Notes: a model not told the origin generated them from the letters alone. A stretch of 64,000 nt of DNA from Lachnospiraceae bacterium OM04-12BH (GCA_003490145.1 QULQ01000009.1:1-64000), one strand, 5' to 3'. Shown: positions 7,929 to 17,080, counted from the first letter of the stretch. Program-made: numbers and translations.

Positions 7929-8228
7929 ATGAATACAAGAACCAAAAGAACTTTTTCTGTAGCAGTATGTATTTTATTTTTATTTGTTACATTTGCTTCT
8001 CTTTTCTATATTGTAAAAGAAGAAAATCATCACTGTACAGGCGAAGACTGTCCGATCTGTGCCAATATTCATCAGGCAGAGCAGACATTAAGGAATGTAG
8101 GTAATAGTACGATTACGATTGCAGCCATAAATCCTATGCCTATATTGTTTGCACTATTGATAACAGGTCAGTTTTTACTTGTTTCTGATACATCTCTTGT
8201 AAGTCAAAAGGTAAGACTAAACGATTGA
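7929..8228 (+). CDS. Small membrane protein with a His/Cys cluster
   Basis: A 99-residue protein. It has an N-terminal membrane helix at residues 9-27, then an outside-facing HHCTGEDCPICANIHQ motif (two His and three Cys within about 14 residues). A further hydrophobic segment at about 68-83 is followed by a short polar tail. The CxxC arrangement suits metal binding or redox. It lies between the Fur-type regulator and znuA with a good ribosome site (aaggag). I recall similar unnamed proteins in firmicute metal-uptake operons. A role in surface zinc capture or sensing is inference. Confidence 0.65.
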   Translation: MNTRTKRTFSVAVCILFLFVTFASLFYIVKEENHHCTGEDCPICANIHQAEQTLRNVGNSTITIAAINPMPILFALLITGQFLLVSDTSLVSQKVRLND

Positions 8229-8247
8229 ATAAAACTTCTTTATAAGG

Positions 8248-8286
8248 CAGAAAGGGTAGTCCTAAGGGTGTACCTTTCTGTTTTTG
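8248..8286 (+). terminator. Terminator or attenuator before znuA
   Basis: CAGAAAGGGTA (8248-8258) pairs with TACCTTTCTG (8271-8280), with one bulged G, and TTTTTG follows. It stands between the small Cys/His protein and znuA. It could reduce transcription into the transporter genes or end a short leader transcript. Confidence 0.55.
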
Positions 8287-8331
8287 TACCCTTTTTTAGA
8301 AAAGTTAAGATAAAAATGGAGGTTTTATTCA

Positions 8332-9330
8332 ATGAAAAAATATATTTCTATTCTTTTAGCGGCAGTTATGGCAGTATGCTGTCTTTCTGCTTGCGGTCAA
8401 AATAATTCCAATACCAATACACAGGCAAAAGATAATAATGATAAGCAGGTTAAAGTTGTTACAACCATATTCCCGGAATATGACTGGGTGAAAGAGATTG
8501 CAGGAGATGAAGTATCTAAAATGGATCTTACGATGCTTCTTGACAATGGAGTAGATTTGCATAGTTATCAGCCTACTGTGGATGATATTATGAAAATTTC
8601 CGATTGTGACCTTTTTATCTATGTTGGAGGGGAGTCAGATGCATGGGTAGAAGATGCATTAAAGGAAGCTGTTAATAAAGACATGAAAGTTATAAATTTA
8701 TTGGATGTGCTTGGAAGCAGTGTAAAAGAAGAAGAGGTTGTTGAAGGCATGGAAGCCGAAGAAGAGGAGGAAGATGGAGCCGGGGAAGAACCGGAATACG
8801 ACGAGCATGTATGGCTTTCTTTAAGAAATGCAAAAGTTCTTTGCAAGGCAATCGCTGATGATCTTGCTGAAATAGATACTGAAAATGCGGATACTTATCA
8901 GGAAAATGAAAAGGCTTATGCAGATAAACTGGATGAACTGGATAAGAAGTATCAGGAAACAGTAGATTTAGCCTCACAAAAGACACTGTTATTTGGGGAC
9001 AGATTCCCATTCCGATATATGGTAGATGATTATGGATTAAGTTATTATGCAGCCTTTGTTGGATGCTCAGCGGAGACAGAAGCCAGTTTTGAAACAATTA
9101 CGTTTTTAGCAGGAAAGACAGATGAACTTGGGTTAAAAAATATCATGACAATCGAAAGGTCTGACCAGAAAATTGCGAAAACAATTATTGAGAATACAAA
9201 AGAAAAAAATCAGGGTATTTTGACATTAGATTCTATGCAGTCAACGACATCTGATGATGTGAAAAAGGGAGCGACTTATTTTTCAATTATGGAAAGCAAC
9301 TTAAGTGTTTTGCAAGAGGCATTGCAGTAG
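8332..9330 (+). CDS. znuA: Zinc/manganese ABC transporter substrate-binding lipoprotein
   Basis: A 332-residue cluster-A1 solute-binding protein. The signal peptide ends in a lipobox (LSAC, Cys21). Metal-ligand motifs include GVDLHSYQPTVDDI (His near residue 76) and DEHVWLSLRNAK (His near residue 162). The usual His-rich loop is replaced by a very acidic run (residues 127-155, mostly Glu/Asp), which may gather metal in another way. It is anchored outside the membrane and hands metal to ZnuB/ZnuC. znuC starts nine bases after its stop. Confidence 0.9.
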   Translation: MKKYISILLAAVMAVCCLSACGQNNSNTNTQAKDNNDKQVKVVTTIFPEYDWVKEIAGDEVSKMDLTMLLDNGVDLHSYQPTVDDIMKISDCDLFIYVGGESDAWVEDALKEAVNKDMKVINLLDVLGSSVKEEEVVEGMEAEEEEEDGAGEEPEYDEHVWLSLRNAKVLCKAIADDLAEIDTENADTYQENEKAYADKLDELDKKYQETVDLASQKTLLFGDRFPFRYMVDDYGLSYYAAFVGCSAETEASFETITFLAGKTDELGLKNIMTIERSDQKIAKTIIENTKEKNQGILTLDSMQSTTSDDVKKGATYFSIMESNLSVLQEALQ

Positions 9331-9338
9331 GAGGAGAT

Positions 9339-10016
9339 ATGGAACAGATTATCTGTCAAAATCTGGCGATCGGATATGATGGAAAAGTGCTACTGCAAGA
9401 TATTAACTTTTCTGTGAAAGAAGGAGATTATCTTTGTATTATTGGAGAAAATGGTTCCGGTAAATCAACTCTGATGAGGACATTACTGAATCTGCAACAG
9501 CCCATTCATGGAAAGATCACGTTTGGAGCTGGAGTAAAGAGTGACGAAATCGGATATTTGCCACAGCAGACAGTAATACAAAAAGATTTTCCTGCATCCG
9601 TGAGAGAAATTGTTCTCTCCGGATGTCAGAATCGTGTGGGGATGCGTCCATTTTATAACCGATCAGAGAAAAAGCGTGCGTGTGAAATGATGGAAAAGCT
9701 GCAGATTACAAACCTGGAAAATCGATGCTACCGGGAATTGTCAGGAGGACAGCAGCAAAGGGTTTTACTTGCAAGAGCACTCTGTGCAACAAAGAAAATA
9801 TTATTATTAGATGAGCCGGTATCTGGTCTTGATCCGAAAGTAACAGATGAGATGTATCGTCTTATTGAGAAAATAAATTGTGAAGATAAAATTACGATTA
9901 TTATGATTTCCCATGACATGAAAGCAGCAATGAACTATGCCAGTCATATCCTGCATATTGGCGAAGAAGTATTTTATGGAACAAGGCAGGAATATGAGAG
10001 CGATGTTACAGTCTGA
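9339..10016 (+). CDS. znuC: Metal ABC transporter ATP-binding protein
   Basis: A 225-residue ABC ATPase with Walker A (GENGSGKST), Q-loop region (GYLPQQ), signature (LSGGQQQRVLLARAL), Walker B (KILLLDEPVSGLD) and H-loop (ISHDMKAAM). It is close in form to ZnuC/AdcC. It powers the ZnuB permease, encoded about 800 bases downstream beyond two broken chaperone genes. Start ATG with aggaggagat upstream. Confidence 0.9.
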   Translation: MEQIICQNLAIGYDGKVLLQDINFSVKEGDYLCIIGENGSGKSTLMRTLLNLQQPIHGKITFGAGVKSDEIGYLPQQTVIQKDFPASVREIVLSGCQNRVGMRPFYNRSEKKRACEMMEKLQITNLENRCYRELSGGQQQRVLLARALCATKKILLLDEPVSGLDPKVTDEMYRLIEKINCEDKITIIMISHDMKAAMNYASHILHIGEEVFYGTRQEYESDVTV

Positions 10017-10027
10017 AAGGAGAAAAT

Positions 10028-10205
10028 ATGTCAAATAGTGCGAGAGTACAAATAGTTTTGGCTTGAAGTGCAGGAACATCCTGAAATTATGGAGGACTGG
10101 GATGAACAATATGGAGACAGAATAAATCAGATTGTTTTTATCGGGAAAAATCTGAATAAAGAGTTGGTTGAAGACAGACTGAAAAAGTGTATTTACAAGG
10201 AGTGA
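10028..10205 (+). pseudogene. COG0523 (CobW-type) zinc chaperone, mostly deleted
   Basis: A start with a good ribosome site (aaaggag) gives MSNSARVQIV, as at the beginning of a COG0523 GTPase, and then stops. In the +1 frame the sequence resumes as WLEVQEHPEIMEDWDEQYGD and RINQIVFIGKNLNKELVEDR, a typical CobW C-terminal end. The whole GTPase core is missing. The gene therefore suffered an internal deletion with a frameshift. COG0523 proteins deliver zinc to client enzymes, so loss inside a zinc-uptake operon is notable. Confidence 0.65.
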
Positions 10206-10210
10206 AAGGC

Positions 10211-10806
10211 ATGAAAAATATATATTTTGTAAATGGCTTTTTGGATGCTGGGAAAACTACTTTTATAAAAGAACTCTTAGAACAGGAGTATTTTGATACT
10301 GGTGAGAAAACACTGTTATTATTATGTGAAGATGGTGATACGGAATGTGGGATTCTCATGAGATATTAAATCGATGGAAAAAAGACAAAGTTCTGGAAAT
10401 TGTGATAATCAATGCAGAGAGTTTTGAATTGTATTTAAGTAACATGAAATCTTATATGACACGTCAGATTAGACGTGCTTATATGACGATATTCAGGTCA
10501 TGTGATGGCATGGAAGATAAGCTGGCAGGGTTTAGAAGAAGTATTAGAGCAGTCAATTCACAAACTAACTTTGTATTAAAAAATAAAGATGGTGAAATAA
10601 ATCCAAGATTGAATGAAGATTTGCCATATGATATACAAGCTGATTTCATTGAACTTAATGATAGAACTTTTGGAATATTCTATATAGATGCAATGGAGTA
10701 TGTAGAGCGATATGTAGGTAAAATAAATTCTGAGATTCCTGTTATCGAAATTATGTGGATAGAAAAATGTAACGCTCCGAATAAAAAAATAATTAGTGTG
10801 AATTAG
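10211..10806 (+). pseudogene. Second COG0523 GTPase with DUF1980-like tail, broken
   Basis: The 5' part encodes a P-loop start (IYFVNGFLDAGKTTFIKEL) up to the CEDGDTE stretch and then stops at 10369. A second frame from 10345 carries later parts: FELYLSNMKSYMTRQIRRA, FRSCDGMEDKLAGFRRSIRA and the DUF1980-type LPYDIQADFIELNDRTFG and FYIDAMEYVERYVGK. The middle of the GTPase (including the switch regions) is gone and the frames do not join. This family usually reads through as one GTP-dependent metallochaperone. It lies 17 bases before znuB. Confidence 0.65.
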
Positions 10807-10822
10807 AAGGGAGATAAGATAA

Positions 10823-11665
10823 TTGATTGATAAATTGATTTTTTATTTTCAATACCCATTTGTGAGGTATGCTCTTATTGTTGGGGTATTGATTGCGCTT
10901 TGTTCTTCTCTGCTGGGAGTTACTTTAGTATTGAAGCGTTTTTCCTTTATAGGAGATGGTTTATCACACGTTGCTTTTGGAGCTATGGCGGTAGCATCGG
11001 TTCTGAATTTTACAAACAATATGATATTCATTTTACCTGTAACCGTTATTTGTGCCGTTTTGCTGTTGCGGACAGGACAGAATACAAAAATTAAAGGGGA
11101 TTCAGCGATTGCTATGATTTCTGTAGGGGCATTGGCAATCGGTTATCTGCTTATGAATCTGTTTGCCACGGGACCGAATCTTTCAGGAGATGTGTGTAGT
11201 ACACTGTTTGGCTCAACATCCATATTGACATTGGCAAGAGGGCAGGTGGTATTGTGCAGCATTTTATCAGTAGCAGTTGTGGTCGTTTTTGTTACATTTT
11301 ATCACAAAATTTTCTGTGTTACCTTTGATGAAACATTTGCAAAAGCTACAGGAATGAAAACAGATTTCTATAACTTGTTGATAGCTATTATTACAGCAGT
11401 AATCATTGTACTTGCCATGAATTTGGTTGGATCTTTGCTGATTTCGGCACTGGTAATATTTCCGGCATTGTCAGCTATGCGTGTATATAAGACATTTTTT
11501 GGAGTTACTGTCTGCTCAGTTGTGTTATCGGTAATCTGTGCTGTTATCGGTATTTTACTATCCATTTTGGCAGGAACTCCGGTAGGTTCAACGATTGTAG
11601 CAACGGACATTGTTGCATTTATGGCTAGTTGTGCCATAGGAAAAGTGGCAGGAGGAAGAACATGA
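10823..11665 (+). CDS. znuB: Metal ABC transporter permease
   Basis: A 280-residue ABC-3 family permease with about eight or nine membrane helices (motifs such as SFIGDGLSHVAFGAMAV near residue 37 and the coupling region FDETFAKATGMKTDFYN near residue 170). It pairs with ZnuC to import zinc or manganese. It starts at TTG 10823 with aagggag upstream, and its stop overlaps the next ATG by four bases. Confidence 0.9.
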   Translation: MIDKLIFYFQYPFVRYALIVGVLIALCSSLLGVTLVLKRFSFIGDGLSHVAFGAMAVASVLNFTNNMIFILPVTVICAVLLLRTGQNTKIKGDSAIAMISVGALAIGYLLMNLFATGPNLSGDVCSTLFGSTSILTLARGQVVLCSILSVAVVVVFVTFYHKIFCVTFDETFAKATGMKTDFYNLLIAIITAVIIVLAMNLVGSLLISALVIFPALSAMRVYKTFFGVTVCSVVLSVICAVIGILLSILAGTPVGSTIVATDIVAFMASCAIGKVAGGRT

Positions 11666-12276
11666 AAAAATTAAAAAAATATGCAGCTTTATTCTTATGT
11701 ATTCTGCTGATAACCGGATGTAGCGATAGAAAAAGTAGTGGTGGGAAAGGTGTCGGCACTGCAAACTCTGTCGATAAAGTAATAAGCAATCAGATAAATA
11801 ATGAAAATAGTAAAACAGAGACAGCAGAAAGTGAGGAGCCTTCAGTCAATGACGAATCGAATGAAGATATCGAAAGCACAATAAATAGTACAGAAGATGT
11901 TCAGAGAACAGAAAGGACAGTTGACTATGACCTGACGCAAATGAGCAGTGATATGGTTTATGCTATTATATATCAGATGATGGTTGCTCCAAAGGAATAT
12001 GAAGGAAAAACATTTCGTATTGATGGAAATTTTTATGCAACCTATTATGAAGCTACAAAAAAATATTACTTTTATTGTGTGATTCAGGATGCAACAGCCT
12101 GCTGTGCTCAGGGAATGGAATTTGTGTGGGAAGATGGATCACACATTTATCCGGATGAGTATCCAAAAGACAATGCGGAGATTGTCGTTGAAGGGACTAT
12201 TGGGACATACAGGGAAGATGGTGATGAAAATTTGTATTGCAGGTTGTCTGATGCAACATTACAGCAGAAAAATTAA
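11662..12276 (+). CDS. Lipoprotein with DUF1980-like domain
   Basis: A 204-residue lipoprotein with lipobox LITGC (Cys20). A low-complexity Ser/Glu/Asn linker covers residues 22-90. The C-terminal domain contains MMVAPKEYEGKTFRIDGNF and DATACCAQGMEFVW, as in DUF1980/TIGR03943 proteins, whose paired Cys may bind metal. The four-base overlap with znuB shows coupling. DUF1980 proteins often accompany COG0523 chaperones, so this extends the zinc-handling theme. A role as surface zinc buffer or receptor is inference. Confidence 0.75.
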   Translation: MKKLKKYAALFLCILLITGCSDRKSSGGKGVGTANSVDKVISNQINNENSKTETAESEEPSVNDESNEDIESTINSTEDVQRTERTVDYDLTQMSSDMVYAIIYQMMVAPKEYEGKTFRIDGNFYATYYEATKKYYFYCVIQDATACCAQGMEFVWEDGSHIYPDEYPKDNAEIVVEGTIGTYREDGDENLYCRLSDATLQQKN

Positions 12277-12424
12277 AAATGTAAATCTTTTAGTTTTAGG
12301 TAGGAAACATGGCAGGAATCTCTAAAGCCCATGTTTCATATAGCAGAGGACTGGTTGAAATTGAATTTTTATAATGAATCTAATTAAGCAGCCTGTATGT
12401 AACAAAGCATACTGGCTGCTTGTG

Positions 12425-12862
12425 GTGTGCGCCTAGCGGCGCACATTTCTAACGGGTCAAAGTCCCGAATCCGCCCGGTAGTGGGAAGGATATAGCCGAA
12501 GGCCAGGGTGCCCATCGTGAGATGGAATTTGAAGGAAGCTGGATGTGAGGAACATACTAACTCATGGGCAAATCTCTGGTCTGACGGATAGAAATCTTAT
12601 ATGCATAAGATATGCAGATGACATTGTGCTTCTTGCAAAGAGTAAGCGGGCATCAGAGAGACTCTTGGAAAGCAGTTCAAAATATCTTGAGAAGAGGTTG
12701 AAACTTACAGTCAACCAAGAAAAGAGTCGTACGGTCAGCGTGTTTGCAACCCGAAATTTTAAATTCCTTGGCTTTGCATACGGAGTTGCAAGTATAAAGA
12801 ACAACATAGACGACATACCTTCAGATTACAAGTTGATTCTGAAATACATGGAATCTATATAA
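12425..12862 (+). mobile_element. Group II intron remnant with RT fragment
   Basis: The sequence begins GTGTGCGCC, the usual bacterial group II intron 5' end. Domain-I-like sequence follows to about 12540 (blocks such as aacgggtcaaagtcccgaat and cgaaggccagggtgcccatc). It then jumps into a reverse-transcriptase palm fragment at about 12590-12790 encoding CIRYADDIVLLAKSK, with the catalytic YADD, and KFLGFAYG. The first RT domains, maturase and endonuclease parts and intron domains V-VI are absent. It is an inactive relic at the right side of the zinc island. Confidence 0.7.
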
Positions 12863-12867
12863 GTGAA

Positions 12868-13146
12868 TTATTTCAGTTGGCTTCAAGAGAAAATAGTTTT
12901 TATGCACAAATATCTACGCAGACAATTCCGTATACGGGAACATTTGTGGCAGAAACAGTAGACGAGCCACAAATGTCTGTGTACAGCAGTTATAATGGTA
13001 ATTTACCAAGTTCTGATACTGTTCAAAAAGAGCGTCTAGAAAAAATATATGGAGTTGCATTACAGTATTTCCATTCCGATTATTATGAGGGAAGTGATGC
13101 CAATGGTGAAATACAGAAATTTATAAAAGTCCCTGGATCAGGATGA
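12868..13146 (+). CDS. Orphan ORF at island boundary
   Basis: An open frame with its first ATG at 12877, ending inside the 3' end of the opposite-strand NSS symporter gene. The product (about 90 residues, polar, e.g. ETVDEPQMSVYSSYNGNLPS) matches no family I know. It has no convincing ribosome site and its last codons run over the symporter, so it looks like a gene fragment cut by the island/core junction near 13120. Confidence 0.25.
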   Translation, partial: LFQLASRENSFYAQISTQTIPYTGTFVAETVDEPQMSVYSSYNGNLPSSDTVQKERLEKIYGVALQYFHSDYYEGSDANGEIQKFIKVPGSG

Positions 13147-14476
13147 TCAGGATCAGTACAGGCAGAATAAACTGGAAGTAAGGCTTTAGAAAACGACCAA
13201 GCTTAATGCCTTTTCCTGTATTAGCTTCTTCAAGATAATTGTCAAAACCCCAGCCCCACCTCGTGACGCAGAAGAGCAGATAAACAAGAGAGCCGAGGGG
13301 AAGGAGCAGGTTGCTGACAAGGAAATCCTCGCTGTCAAGGACATCCCTTCCGCCGATCAGGTGGAGATCACTCCAGAGATTATATCCGAGTACACAGGGC
13401 AGGCTGGCGATGAGGATGATAATACAGTTGATCAGTGCGGCTTTCCTGCGGCTGATACCAAACATGTCCATACAGAAGGACATGATATTTTCAAATACAG
13501 CGATCACAGTTGAGAAGCTGGCAAAGGTCATAAACAGGAAAAACAGGGATCCCCAGATACGACCGCCAGCCATATTGACAAATACATTTGGTAATGTAAT
13601 AAAGATAAGCTGCGGACCTGCATTGACCTCAACACCGTAGCTGAAGCAGGCGGGAAAAATGATAAGACCTGCCATAATGGCAACAAAGGTATCAAGGGCA
13701 CAGATGCGGATTCCCTCACCTGCCAGGGTATTATCCTTACTCATATAGCTTCCAAAGATCTCCATGGCAGCAACCCCAAGGCTTAATGTGAAAAAGGCCT
13801 GGTTCATGGCAGCGGAAATAACATTGCCAAGACCGACATTCTGTACTGTGGAAAAGCTTGGGATCAGATAGAAGGAAAGACCCTCGGAGGCCCCTGAAAG
13901 AGTCAGGCTGTGGGCAGCCAGTATAATGATCAGAAAAAGCAGGGCGATCATCATGAACTTGCTGATCTTTTCAAGCCCATCCTGCAGACCCTTACTGCAG
14001 ATCAGAAAGCCAGCAACGACAGTAAGGATCATGAAAAAGCCCATCTGCAGAGGACTGGAAAGAAGCGAAGAAAAAACAGCACCGGTATCCTCTGTACTCA
14101 TGCCGGACCGGAAGGTACCGGTTACAAACTTTACGCAATAGGAGATCATCCATCCGGAAACAGTGGTGTAGTACATCATCAGCAGATAACAGCCAAGAAT
14201 GGCAAACCATCCGTGAATATGCCACTTACTGCCGGGCTTCTCAAGTGCCTGGTAAGCCTGTACAGCGCTCCTGCGGCTGGCACGTCCTACAGCCAGTTCC
14301 ATGGTAAGGACAGGGAGACCCATAAGGATCAGGAAAACGAGGTACAGAAGTACAAAAAGGCCACCACCATTTTCTCCGGCAACATAGGGAAAACGCCAGA
14401 CATTTCCAATACCGATGGCGCAGCCGGCACTGACCAGTAAGAAGCCAAGCCGGGATTTGAAAGATTCACGATTCAT
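13121..14476 (-). CDS. Sodium:neurotransmitter-symporter family transporter (LeuT-like)
   Basis: A 451-residue NSS/SNF transporter with 11-12 membrane helices. The helix-1 signature is intact (GFLLVSAGCAIGIGNVWRFP, then YVAGENGGGLFVLLY), holding the sodium and substrate sites of LeuT-type proteins. It probably takes up an amino acid with sodium. The start at 14476 is supported by AAGGAGAGC before MNRESFKSR. Its 3' end marks the left edge of the core-like sequence. Confidence 0.85.
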   Translation of the reverse strand: MNRESFKSRLGFLLVSAGCAIGIGNVWRFPYVAGENGGGLFVLLYLVFLILMGLPVLTMELAVGRASRRSAVQAYQALEKPGSKWHIHGWFAILGCYLLMMYYTTVSGWMISYCVKFVTGTFRSGMSTEDTGAVFSSLLSSPLQMGFFMILTVVAGFLICSKGLQDGLEKISKFMMIALLFLIIILAAHSLTLSGASEGLSFYLIPSFSTVQNVGLGNVISAAMNQAFFTLSLGVAAMEIFGSYMSKDNTLAGEGIRICALDTFVAIMAGLIIFPACFSYGVEVNAGPQLIFITLPNVFVNMAGGRIWGSLFFLFMTFASFSTVIAVFENIMSFCMDMFGISRRKAALINCIIILIASLPCVLGYNLWSDLHLIGGRDVLDSEDFLVSNLLLPLGSLVYLLFCVTRWGWGFDNYLEEANTGKGIKLGRFLKPYFQFILPVLILIILIQGLL

Positions 14477-14648
14477 AACAGCTCTCCTTTGTTTCAGCAA
14501 ATTAACCTTATTCTACAGGAAGAGGATAGAAACTGCAATGCGCCGCTTTGACGCAGTGAACCGGGAAATACAGTGCAGCAGATCACAGGAAAAGGGGTTT
14601 GGACAGAGGACGGAGAAGGGAAGATCAGGACACGGATGACAGGAGCAA

Positions 14649-14680
14649 AAAAATCCCCATCTGCAAAGATGGGGATTTTC
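14649..14680 (-). terminator. Bidirectional terminator
   Basis: AATCCCCATC (14652-14661) and GATGGGGATT (14668-14677) flank a short loop, with A-run on one side and TTTT on the other. It can serve the cold-shock gene on the minus strand. The stretch 14477-14783 contains no other feature I can support. Confidence 0.75.
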
Positions 14681-14783
14681 CTTAATTCCTTAAAACAATA
14701 GCAAATCCTAAATAAAATATAACATTTATATTTAAGAACAGGCACATCGTGTTACTGAATTAATGCGTTATAAATCTCTCGGA

Positions 14784-14984
14784 TTATAACTTGGTTACGT
14801 TTACGGCCTGAGGTCCTTTTTCACCATTTACTACATCAAACTCTACAGAAGCGCCTTCTTCAAGAGACTTGAAGCCTTCCATATTCAGTCCTGAGTAGTG
14901 TACGAATACGTCATTTCCAGATTCGTCAGAGATGAAACCGTATCCTTTCTGATTGTTGAACCACTTAACTGTACCTTTGTTCAT
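14784..14984 (-). CDS. cspA: Cold-shock protein, CspA family
   Basis: A 66-residue OB-fold RNA chaperone with both RNA-binding motifs (KGYGFI near residue 13 and VFVHYS near residue 27) and the usual length. It melts RNA structure at low temperature and in stationary phase. The start at 14984 has a good site (ggaggtat) upstream. An AT-rich upstream region of about 150 bases, typical of csp leaders, separates it from the divergent EIIC-like gene. Confidence 0.95.
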   Translation of the reverse strand: MNKGTVKWFNNQKGYGFISDESGNDVFVHYSGLNMEGFKSLEEGASVEFDVVNGEKGPQAVNVTKL

Positions 14985-15204
14985 CGTAGATACCTCCACA
15001 TATAAATAAAAAATATAAATTTTTGCAGCCCTGTGCTGCAACAAATTCAGAATAGCACAACTACTTTAAAAAGTAAAGAAATTTGTAGGATTTGTGAAAG
15101 TTTTGTGAATTCTAAAAAAGATACTTTTGTGATTGAAATATCATGGCGGGTAAAATATGCTAAAAGGCGGAGTAAAAGGAATTTCAGAAAGGAATAGAAT
15201 ATAT

Positions 15205-16272
15205 ATGAAACAATGGAAAAAATATCTGAATGAAATTTTTATCGATGGACTCAGCGGTATGGCATCTGGGCTTTTTGCTACGCTGATCATTGGAACGATC
15301 ATCCAGCAGATTGGCAGCCTGATCCCGGGTGCAGCAGGAAGCATGCTGTTTATGATGGGGAAGTTTGCAGCAGCGGTGACAGGAGCAGGCATAGGCTGCG
15401 GAGCAGCGATCCGGCTGAAGGCAGATCCTCTCGTGATCATTTCCAGTGGAACAGCAGGAATGGCAGGTGCATTTGCTTCCAAAATCCTGGCAGGGACAGT
15501 ACTCATAGATGGAGCCATGGTACTGCAAGGGCCAGGAGAACCACTCGGTGCTTTTATTGCAGCAATGGTATGTATTTATATAGGAAGAATTGTTTCCGGC
15601 AGGACGAAGGTGGATATCCTCGTCACACCGTTAGTATGTATTGTTTCAGGAAGCAGTGTGGGATTGATCCTGGGACCTCCTATTTCGGCCTTCATGACAT
15701 GGCTTGGCAGCATGATCAACTGGGGAACGGAGCAGGCACCTTTCCTGATGGGGATCGTAGTATCTGTTCTGATGGGAATGATCCTGACGCTGCCGATCAG
15801 CTCAGCGGCACTTGGGATCATCCTTGGTCTGAATGGAATCGCAGCCGGAGCAGCAACTGTTGGATGCTGTGCGAACATGATCGGCTTCGCTACGGCATCC
15901 TTCAGGGAAAATAAGGTAAATGGCCTGCTGGCCCAGGGACTTGGAACCAGTATGCTGCAGATTGGGAATATTGTGAAAAATCCCCTGATCTGGCTTCCTG
16001 CGATCATTACAAGTGCAGTTTTAGGTCCGGTATCGACCATGGTACTGCATATGACTAATAATGCTACAGGCTCCGGTATGGGAACGGCCGGTCTTGTAGG
16101 ACAGATCAATGCCTATCAGACCATGGTTTCCGAAGGCGTGTCTCCTGTGATCGTCCTGCTTGAAATTGCAGTCATGCACTTTTTACTGCCCGGTATCATG
16201 GCTTTTGGGATCAGTGAATTTATGAGGAAAAAAGGTCTGATTTGTGAAGGAAGTATGAAGCTTTCTGTGTAA
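15205..16272 (+). CDS. PTS EIIC-like integral membrane permease (PfoR/PTS_EIIC_2 type)
   Basis: About 355 residues with ten or so hydrophobic segments rich in Gly, Ala and Met (MGKFAAAVTGAGIGCGAAIR, GPVSTMVLHMTNNATGSGMG). The pattern matches the PTS_EIIC_2 family that includes PfoR. No EIIA or EIIB gene is nearby, so a phosphotransferase role is uncertain. I prefer ATG 15205 (gaaagga upstream) to 15157, which has no site. Confidence 0.7.
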   Translation: MKQWKKYLNEIFIDGLSGMASGLFATLIIGTIIQQIGSLIPGAAGSMLFMMGKFAAAVTGAGIGCGAAIRLKADPLVIISSGTAGMAGAFASKILAGTVLIDGAMVLQGPGEPLGAFIAAMVCIYIGRIVSGRTKVDILVTPLVCIVSGSSVGLILGPPISAFMTWLGSMINWGTEQAPFLMGIVVSVLMGMILTLPISSAALGIILGLNGIAAGAATVGCCANMIGFATASFRENKVNGLLAQGLGTSMLQIGNIVKNPLIWLPAIITSAVLGPVSTMVLHMTNNATGSGMGTAGLVGQINAYQTMVSEGVSPVIVLLEIAVMHFLLPGIMAFGISEFMRKKGLICEGSMKLSV

Positions 16273-16366
16273 AACTTGTGTAAATCCGCCATCTGTGCTA
16301 AAATAACGCTTATGTAACGTTTTTTTGTCATGCTATCATAACAGATCCGGAGGTGACACGGAAGTA

Positions 16367-17080
16367 ATGGAACAGCAAAATAAAAAGAGAAAAAGTAAAT
16401 TTGCCCTTCTTCTTGTAACAGAAAATGAAGAGGGTGTCATGAAACAGAGACATATCAGCTCAGGGATCGTAGAGGTGGCTGCCATTGTTCTTTTCTTGAT
16501 GATCGTTGGTGTGATCTGCAGATTTATCTATGATTCGATCACATTGAAGGATGCAAGAAGCCAGTTGGTGGATCAGCTTGTGACGATCAATAATCTGACG
16601 GATGAAAATGAAGCCCTGAGTGTAGAGAACAGTACGCTTTCCAACAAGGTTACTGTCCTGAGTGAGACTGTCAGCAAGAAGGCAGCTACAGAAGATGCGA
16701 TTTCACAGGAAACCGTAGAAAATGCACTGCCCAAGGGATTCCCCTTAAGTGGATCCGCTACCATGGAAGAGGCCACAGAGGGTGATCCGATGCTGGTCTT
16801 TACGGCTGCTGCAGGTATCAATGTCCTGACAACAGGTACAGGTGTTGTCCTGAGTGTGGATGCGGATACAGAGTATGGAACCAAGATCGTGGTAGATCAC
16901 GGAAATGGTTACTGCTCAGTGTATCGTAACAATGGCACAGCGCTTGTTAAGGCAGGAGAAGAACTGGGAAAGGGTTATATTCTCTTTACCATAGGGGAGG
17001 ATAACCAGAAGCTGGGTTATCAGATCATGAAGGATGATGCTTATATCGATCCCATGACGATGATCGATATCAATGGTTAG
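16367..17080 (+). CDS. Membrane-anchored coiled-coil protein with LytM/M23-like domain
   Basis: A 237-residue protein. It has a short basic cytoplasmic tail, a membrane helix at about 32-52, a coiled coil at 60-105 (DQLVTINNLTDENEALSVEN) and a C-terminal beta domain (GTGVVLSVDADTEYGTKIVV, HGNGYCSVYRNNG). The C-terminal part resembles LytM/M23 folds but lacks the HxxxD and HxH zinc ligands. It is therefore probably a non-catalytic activator or binding protein of the cell wall, like other degenerate LytM proteins. The ATG at 16367 follows ggaggtg. Confidence 0.7.
   Translation: MEQQNKKRKSKFALLLVTENEEGVMKQRHISSGIVEVAAIVLFLMIVGVICRFIYDSITLKDARSQLVDQLVTINNLTDENEALSVENSTLSNKVTVLSETVSKKAATEDAISQETVENALPKGFPLSGSATMEEATEGDPMLVFTAAAGINVLTTGTGVVLSVDADTEYGTKIVVDHGNGYCSVYRNNGTALVKAGEELGKGYILFTIGEDNQKLGYQIMKDDAYIDPMTMIDING

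Noticed and set aside
13311..14440. Plus-strand frames of up to 176 codons opposite the NSS symporter.
   Set aside because: They are antisense to a well-supported transporter and have low-quality composition.
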